Made by a program: the position numbers and the translations under genes
Assembly (NCBI RefSeq): GCF_028473745.1
Contig: NZ_CP101137.1
Coordinates: 7,013,501-7,077,500 of the forward strand
From: Streptomyces sp. M92
GTDB taxonomy: Bacteria > Actinomycetota > Actinomycetes > Streptomycetales > Streptomycetaceae
Reading direction: 5' to 3'
Length of the DNA stretch: 64,000 nucleotides
The notes under the pieces: model-generated
Told to the model about the DNA's origin: nothing
The model's database searches: none
Seen by the model: only the letters and a program-made list of their open reading frames with translations
Shown here: positions 59,222 through 64,000 of the stretch, piece by piece
Numbering within the stretch: position 1 is the first letter of the stretch
Layout of the letters: each line of letters opens with the position of its first letter

Positions 59222-60585
59222 ATGCGTTCGAAGGAGCGGCGCAGTTCCCAGTCCGTGACGGCGGCGTCGTAGGCGTCGAGTTCGACGCGCGCCATGTTGC
59301 GGTAGTGGGCGACGACCTCGTCACCGAAGGCGGCCTTGGCGAGGGTGCTGTTCTCCCACAGCTCGGCGGCCTCGCGCAGGGTCGTCGGGACGTGTTCGAA
59401 GTCGGCGGCGTAGGCGTTGCCCAGGCAGGGTTCGGGCAGCTCCAGCCGCTGTTCGACACCGTGCAGGCCGGCCGCCACCATGCCCGCCACCGCGAGGTAC
59501 GGGTTGACGTCGCCGCCGGGGAGCCGGTTCTCGAAGCGCAGGGAGCGACCGTGACCGACGACGCGCAGGGCGCAGGTGCGGTTGTCGTGGCCCCAGGCGA
59601 CGGTGGTGGGGGCGAAGGAGCCGGGCTGGAAGCGTTTGTAGGAGTTGATGTGCGGGGCGTACAGGAGGGAGAACTCGCGCAGCGCCACGAGCTGTCCGGC
59701 GAGGAAGTGCCGCATGAGCTTCGACATGCCGCCCTTGTGGCCACCGGCCATGACGCTGCGGCCGTCGGCGTCGGCGAGTGAGAGGTGGATGTGGCAGGAG
59801 TTGCCCTCGCGTTCGTTGTACTTGGCCATGAAGGTGAGGGACATGCCCTCCTGGGCGGCGATCTCCTTGGCGCCGGTCTTGTAGACCGCGTGCTGGTCGC
59901 AGGTGACCAGGGCCTCGTCGTAGCGGAAGGCGATCTCGTGCTGGCCGGGATTGCACTCGCCCTTGGCGGACTCGACGGTCAGGCCGGCGCCGGCCATCTC
60001 GTTGCGGATGCGGCGCAGCAGGGGTTCCACGCGGCCGGTGCCGAGGACCGAGTAGTCGACGTTGTACTGGTTGGCCGGGGTCAGGCCGCGGTAGCCGGCG
60101 TCCCAGGCCTGTTCGTAGGTGTCGCGGAAGACGATGAACTCCAGCTCGGTGCCGGCCTGCGCGGTGAGACCTTGCCCGGCGAGGCGTTCGAGCTGGCGGC
60201 GCAGGATCTGGCGGGGCGCGGCGAGCACCGGGGAGCCGTCCTCCCAGGCCAGGTCGGCGACGGCCAGCGCGGTGCCCTCGTGCCATGGCAGGCGGCGCAG
60301 GGTGGCCAGGTCGGCGTGCATGGCGAAGTCGCCGTAGCCGCGGTCCCAGGAGGACATCGCGTAGCCGTCGACGGTGTTCATGTCGGCGTCGACGGCGAGG
60401 AGATAGTTGCAGCCCTCGGTGCCGTGCCGCAGGACCTCGTCGAGGAAGAAGCGGGCGGCGAAACGCTTGCCCTGGAGGCGTCCCTGCATGTCGGGGAAGG
60501 CCAGGACGACGGTGTCGAGGTCGCCGGCGGCGACGAGGGCGCGCAGTTCCTCGACCCCGAGCGGGGGTGTGCGGTCCGCTGCCAC
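59218..60585 (-). CDS. glnA4: Glutamine-synthetase-like gamma-glutamylamide ligase (GlnA4-type)
   Basis: A 455-residue glutamine-synthetase-fold protein. Motifs are AFPDMQGRLQGKRFAARFFL at the N-domain, GTELEFIVFRDTYEQAW (metal Glu), ESAKGECNPGQHEIAFRYDE, LTFMAKYNEREGNSCHIHLS and FENRLPGGDVNPYLAVAGMV. It resembles S. coelicolor GlnA4 (SCO1613), a gamma-glutamylethanolamide synthetase, rather than the housekeeping enzymes, and the neighbours match that locus. It joins glutamate to an amine with ATP. GTG 60585 has AGGAGG about eight bases upstream. Confidence 0.85.
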   Translation of the reverse strand: MAADRTPPLGVEELRALVAAGDLDTVVLAFPDMQGRLQGKRFAARFFLDEVLRHGTEGCNYLLAVDADMNTVDGYAMSSWDRGYGDFAMHADLATLRRLPWHEGTALAVADLAWEDGSPVLAAPRQILRRQLERLAGQGLTAQAGTELEFIVFRDTYEQAWDAGYRGLTPANQYNVDYSVLGTGRVEPLLRRIRNEMAGAGLTVESAKGECNPGQHEIAFRYDEALVTCDQHAVYKTGAKEIAAQEGMSLTFMAKYNEREGNSCHIHLSLADADGRSVMAGGHKGGMSKLMRHFLAGQLVALREFSLLYAPHINSYKRFQPGSFAPTTVAWGHDNRTCALRVVGHGRSLRFENRLPGGDVNPYLAVAGMVAAGLHGVEQRLELPEPCLGNAYAADFEHVPTTLREAAELWENSTLAKAAFGDEVVAHYRNMARVELDAYDAAVTDWELRRSFERM

Positions 60586-60658
60586 GAGGGGAGCCTCCTT
60601 CGGCCGGGAGCCATAAGGTATTGCCGGGGACCATTGCTTGGAAAGGGGGCGCGGCCGC
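60586..60658. promoter_or_regulatory. Divergent promoter region of the GlnA4-like and FadR-like genes
   Basis: The 73-bp gap has an AAGGAGG RBS for the ligase and GGAAAGGGGG for the regulator. GGACCATTGC (60628-60637) and CATTGCTTGGAA (60632-60643) recur in part at 61409-61421 and 61446-61458, ahead of the hydrolase gene, as TTGCCTTGGAAG and GGTCCATTGC. They may be sites of one regulator. Confidence 0.5.
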
Positions 60659-61393
60659 ATGTCCGAGGCAACCCCGGGGAGCGTGACGGACCGGCTCGCG
60701 CCGGTGCTGCGGCCGGTGCGGGCCGGCAACGGGTTCGAGGAGGCGCTGGAGCAGATCCTCCAGGTCGTCAGGCTGGGCCTGGTGTCCGGTGGTGAGCGGC
60801 TGCCGGCCGAGCGGGAGCTGGCGGAGCGGCTGGGAATCAGCCGGGTGACGCTGCGCGAGGTGCTGCGGGTGCTCCAGGACCAAGGGCTGGTGGAGGCGCG
60901 GCGGGGGCGGTACGGCGGAACGTTCGTGCTGGCGCGGGTGGACGCGGGCGGCGAGGACGAACTGCGGCGCCGGGTCGCCGGGGTCGACCTCGAGGACGTG
61001 CTGCGCTTCCGGGAGGTGCTGGAGGTGGGCGCGGCCGGGCTGTGTGCGGCGCACGGATTGACCGACGCGCGGGCGGCGCGGCTTCGGGCGGCGCTGGCAG
61101 GCACGCGGGAGGCGCCGCTCGCGGAGTACCGGCGGCTGGACACGATGCTCCACCTCACCGTGGCGGAACTGTGCGGCTCGCCCTCCGTCGCCGCCCAGCA
61201 CGCGGCCGTCCGGGCCACCCTCAACGACCTGCTGGACTGCATCCCGCTGCTGGTGCGCAACCTGGAGCACTCCCAGCGCCAGCACACCGCGCTGGTGGAG
61301 GCGGTGCTCGACGGGGACGCGGAGGGGGCGCGGGAGATCGCGCGGGAGCACTGCGCGGGGACGGCGGCGCTGCTACGGGGGTTCCTGGCGTGA
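60659..61393 (+). CDS. FadR-family (GntR) transcriptional regulator
   Basis: A 244-residue protein. The N-terminal winged helix is RLPAERELAERLGISRVTLR, followed by EVLRVLQDQGLVEARRGRYG. The C-terminal all-helical FCD domain (LRFREVLEVGAAGLCAAHGL) has His residues suited to metal binding (DTMLHLTVAELCG, HSQRQHTALVEAVL). ATG 60659 is the first start with a purine-rich upstream. It diverges from the GlnA4-like operon and is 86 bases ahead of the hydrolase, so it probably controls both. Confidence 0.9.
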   Translation: MSEATPGSVTDRLAPVLRPVRAGNGFEEALEQILQVVRLGLVSGGERLPAERELAERLGISRVTLREVLRVLQDQGLVEARRGRYGGTFVLARVDAGGEDELRRRVAGVDLEDVLRFREVLEVGAAGLCAAHGLTDARAARLRAALAGTREAPLAEYRRLDTMLHLTVAELCGSPSVAAQHAAVRATLNDLLDCIPLLVRNLEHSQRQHTALVEAVLDGDAEGAREIAREHCAGTAALLRGFLA

Positions 61394-61479
61394 GCGCGGG
61401 CGGGCGTCTTGCCTTGGAAGCCCGTCCCGGCAAAGGTGTGCGTACGGTCCATTGCGGGTAGGCCGCGGGAGGTCGGACG

Positions 61480-62172
61480 ATGGCGGGCAGGCCGCTGATC
61501 GGCGTCAGCACGTATCTGGAGCACGCGGCGCGCTGGGGCGTGTGGGAGCTGGAGGCGGCGCTGCTGCCGGCCGGGTATCCGCGGCTCGTGCAGCGGGCGG
61601 GCGCACTGGCCGCGATGCTCCCGCCGGACGCGCCGGAGCACGCCGCCGCAGCCGTCGCCCGCCTGGACGGACTGGTGATCGCGGGCGGCCCGGACGTGGA
61701 GCCGGCCCGCTACGGCGCCGAGCCCGGCCCGCGCACCGGCCCTCCCGCCCGGGCCCGGGACACCTGGGAACTGGCGCTCATCGAGGCGGCTCTGGCCGCG
61801 CGCGTCCCGCTGCTGGGCGTCTGCCGGGGCATGCAGCTGCTCAACGTCGCGCTCGGCGGCACCCTCGTCCAGCACATCGAGGGCCACGCGGAGGTGGTGG
61901 GCGTCTTCGGCGGCCACCCGGTCAAGCCGGTGCCGGGGACGCTGTACGCGGATGTGGTGCCCGAGGAGACGTTCGTCCCGACCTACCACCACCAGGCGGT
62001 GGACCGCCTGGGCGCGGGCCTGGTCCCCTCGGCCCACGCGGCGGACGGCACGGTGGAGGCCCTGGAGCTGCCGTCGGCCCCCGGCTGGGTCCTCGGGGTG
62101 CAGTGGCATCCGGAGATGGGCGGGGACGTACGGGTGATGCGGGCCCTGGTGGAGGCGGCGGGGGCGGACTGA
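61480..62172 (+). CDS. Gamma-glutamyl hydrolase (PuuD-like, class-I amidotransferase)
   Basis: A 230-residue enzyme. LGVCRGMQLLNVALGG holds the nucleophile Cys, and LGVQWHPEMGGD holds the catalytic His and Glu. The start PLIGVSTYLEHAARWGVWEL is typical of PuuD-like proteins, which free the acid from its gamma-glutamyl conjugate. In the ethanolamine pathway this would release glycine and glutamate. GGGAGG lies about seven bases before the ATG. No terminator hairpin is obvious after it. Confidence 0.9.
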   Translation: MAGRPLIGVSTYLEHAARWGVWELEAALLPAGYPRLVQRAGALAAMLPPDAPEHAAAAVARLDGLVIAGGPDVEPARYGAEPGPRTGPPARARDTWELALIEAALAARVPLLGVCRGMQLLNVALGGTLVQHIEGHAEVVGVFGGHPVKPVPGTLYADVVPEETFVPTYHHQAVDRLGAGLVPSAHAADGTVEALELPSAPGWVLGVQWHPEMGGDVRVMRALVEAAGAD

Positions 62173-63042
62173 CCGGCGCGGGCCCTGAGGCGCCGGGCTC
62201 GCGCCGTCCGGGCACTCGCGTCGGTGCCCCACTCGGCCCGTGGGTGAGCCGGACCGCCCGGACGGGCGACGCGCCGCCACCTCCGGGCGGCAGGCATCCG
62301 TACGCCGACAGCCCCCGGCACTCGTGCCTGACACACGCCGGCACGCACGCCACACGCACGCCGAGCAAGCCGGCCGACCCTGCCCCGTGCCCCCGCACGC
62401 GCGGCCGGCCGCCCCCTCTCGGCGGCCGCGACTCCGGACCCGTCGCGTCGGCCGACGCCGGGCATACCGGGCCGGCCGACCCCCGACGCAGCGCACGCGC
62501 CCCGTCCCCCCTCCCCCGCCAGCCGACGAGGCGGCACGAAAGGGGAGTCTCGATCCATCACCGCCCGCAGGCCGAGTTCGCACGCCCGTGACAAGAGCCG
62601 TCAGGCCGGCCGGGCGAAGACCGAGCGATACGACCACGTACCTGGCGTACCGGGCCGGCCGGCCCCCGGCCCAGCGCACGCAACCCGTCCGCCGCCCCGT
62701 CCCACGCCAGTCGGCCCGGCGGGCACGACGGCACGACGGCACGACGGCACGACGGCGCGGCGGCGCGGCCGCCCGGTGGACACGACGGGCACGGCGTCAC
62801 GACGGGCACGACGGGCACGACGGCACGGCAGGCACGACGGCACGACGGGCACGGCAGGCACAACGGACACGACGGCACGGCAGGCACAACGGACACGACG
62901 GCACGACGGGCACGGCAGGCACAACGGACACGACGGCACGGCAGGCACAACGGACACGACGGCACGGCAGGCGCGGCAGGCACGACGGCGTGAGGGCCCC
63001 CGCTCAGCCCCCGGCCCGTCACCGCCCGCAGCCCCGCGCCCC
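62173..63042. other. 870-bp gap with GC-rich low-complexity DNA
   Basis: No credible gene. Frames on both strands are built from Pro/Arg/Ala or Val/Cys repeats and begin or end in the minisatellite. The first half (62180-62600) is unique GC-rich DNA; the second holds the repeat at 62722-62990. Confidence 0.6.
62722..62990. repeat. Minisatellite of GGCACGAC-type units
   Basis: Short 8-9-bp units (GGCACGAC, GGCACGGCA, GGCACAAC) run for about 270 bp. A higher-order block starting CACGACGGGCACGGCAGGCA recurs at 62841 and 62902, a 61-bp period. It lies between the hydrolase and LysR genes. Confidence 0.88.
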
Positions 63043-63915
63043 CTACCCCCGCGTCAGGGACAGGAGCTGTCGGGCCGGGCCGGTCGGGCGGTGGCCCGTG
63101 GGCCATACCGCGCGCAGGTCGCGGGCCAGGGCGACATCCGCGACCGGGACGCTCACCAGGCGCCGGTTGGACAGCTCCTCGCCGACGGCGAGTTCGCTCA
63201 GGACGGAGGGGCCGGCGCCGCTCACGGCGGCGGCCTTCACCGCGGTGGTCGACGAGAGTTCGATCAGGGGACGGGCCAGGCCGCCCAGAGCCGCGTCCAG
63301 GACCTGCCGGGTACCCGACCCCTTCTCCCGCAGGATCAGCGGGGCCGCCGCCAGTTCCGCCGCCTGGAGCGGACGCCTGCGCCGGGTCCACGGGTGGCCC
63401 GGTGCCGCCACGACGATCAGCCGGTCGTGGGCGATGACCGCGGAGTCGAGGCCCGCCGGGACGCTCACCCCCTCCACGAAGCCCAGGTCGGCCTCGCCGG
63501 CCAGCAGCCGCTCCGCCACCGCCGTCGAGTTGCCGGCGAGCAGCGACACCGCGGTGTCCGGCAGCTGGGTGCGCAGCGCGACCAGCCAGCCCGGCAGCAG
63601 GTACTCGGCGATCGTCATGCTCGCCGCCACCCGCAGCCGCGAGTCCCGCCGGTCCCGCAGGGCCTGCGCGCCCGCGTCGAACGCCTCGGCCGCCTCCACG
63701 ATCCGGCGCGCCCAGTCCGTGACCAGCGCGCCGGCGTCGGTGAGCCGGGAGCCGCGGGGCGAGCGGTCCACCAGGGCGACGCCCAGCTGCCGTTCCATCG
63801 AGCGGACACGGCTGCTGGCGGCCGGCTGGGTGATGCCCAGCTCGCGCGCCGCCCCACCGAGACTGCCGAGCCGCGCCACGGCCAGGAGCAGCTCCAGCGC
63901 CCCGAGGTCCGGCAC
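63043..63915 (-). CDS. LysR-family transcriptional regulator
   Basis: A 290-residue protein. The N-terminal helix-turn-helix is SLGGAARELGITQPAASSRV, followed by MERQLGVALVDRSPRGSRLT. The effector-binding domain starts LRVAASMTIAEYLLPGWLVA and includes ILREKGSGTRQVLDAAL, a typical ligand loop. GTG 63915 begins PDLGALELLLAVARL. LysR genes of this type are often divergent from a transporter; that neighbour would lie beyond the window. The remaining 85 bp to the right edge hold no complete feature. Confidence 0.92.
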   Translation of the reverse strand: MPDLGALELLLAVARLGSLGGAARELGITQPAASSRVRSMERQLGVALVDRSPRGSRLTDAGALVTDWARRIVEAAEAFDAGAQALRDRRDSRLRVAASMTIAEYLLPGWLVALRTQLPDTAVSLLAGNSTAVAERLLAGEADLGFVEGVSVPAGLDSAVIAHDRLIVVAAPGHPWTRRRRPLQAAELAAAPLILREKGSGTRQVLDAALGGLARPLIELSSTTAVKAAAVSGAGPSVLSELAVGEELSNRRLVSVPVADVALARDLRAVWPTGHRPTGPARQLLSLTRG

Positions 63916-64000
63916 CCGGTGCGCCAGTGAGCCCGTCCCGTGCCGCCCCCGTACGTCGTGCCCGCCCTCCGCGTCGCCCGTACCGTTCGTACCGTCCGTA

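Noticed and set aside
62722..62990. CRISPR array
   Set aside because: Units are 8-9 bp with no unique spacers of constant length, and no cas genes are nearby. It is a minisatellite.
62558..63391. 277-codon minus-strand frame and several frames across the minisatellite
   Set aside because: They consist of Val/Pro/Cys/Arg low-complexity sequence from the repeat and overlap the LysR gene in another frame.

Overview
The window is chromosomal DNA from a Streptomyces, closely resembling the S. coelicolor/S. lividans group. The signs are very high G+C with third-position G/C bias, frequent GTG starts, a TTG and an ATC start, Streptomyces-type ARG boxes, and gene order that I recall from the S. coelicolor SCO155x-SCO162x region. 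That synteny is from memory and was not searched. I see no phage, plasmid, insertion sequence, CRISPR array, tRNA or rRNA. This is core chromosome with some lineage-specific genes.

Layout. 0-4 kb: cobalamin genes, a very long repeat-built N-terminal extension of a probable CobT, then bifunctional CobL. 4-8 kb: a GNAT acetyltransferase and the methionine ABC importer metN-metI-metQ, preceded by a 28-residue leader peptide ending in Cys/Met codons. 8-15.5 kb: two small membrane proteins, a GNAT, a sigma-like factor, a Tat-exported GDPD, a PlsC-like acyltransferase, a TetR/MFS efflux pair with a perfect palindromic operator, and an aldo/keto reductase. 15.6-26.4 kb: arginine biosynthesis, argH alone and argC-argJ-argB-argD-argR as a translationally coupled operon, both behind ARG boxes. 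Between them lies a set for flavin electron transfer (ferric-reductase-like protein, doubled FMN-binding protein, ApbE).

26-41 kb is a mixed accessory stretch: an epoxide hydrolase divergent from a CGNR regulator with two matching operators, a secreted GH51 arabinofuranosidase, a histidine-phosphatase-fold protein lacking its catalytic histidines, a MocR regulator and EamA transporter whose start codons overlap head to head, a Tat-exported GHL10 glycosidase, 3-hydroxyacyl-CoA dehydrogenase, a NUDIX hydrolase and a TPR regulator. 41-48.6 kb is translation machinery on the minus strand: pheS-pheT, a histidine kinase, a TrmH/SpoU-type methyltransferase, and infC-rpmI-rplT with an ATC start for infC, a terminator-like leader hairpin and a strong terminator after rplT.

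48.9-57 kb holds DUF1844, SseB, a penicillin-recognising serine hydrolase, a mycosin-like S8 protease overlapping a proline-rich repeat membrane protein, an amino acid deaminase/aldolase and a DUF2510 protein. 57-62.2 kb is a gamma-glutamylation catabolic locus (short-chain dehydrogenase, aldehyde dehydrogenase, GlnA4-like ligase, FadR-type regulator, class-I amidotransferase hydrolase). It matches the ethanolamine utilisation pathway described in S. coelicolor. The window ends with a GC-rich minisatellite and a LysR regulator.

The most notable points are the metNIQ leader peptide, the 212-bp exact duplication in the FMN-binding gene, the overlapping divergent starts at 34651/34652, the paired CGNR operators, the pseudo-phosphatase and the repeat-built CobT extension.
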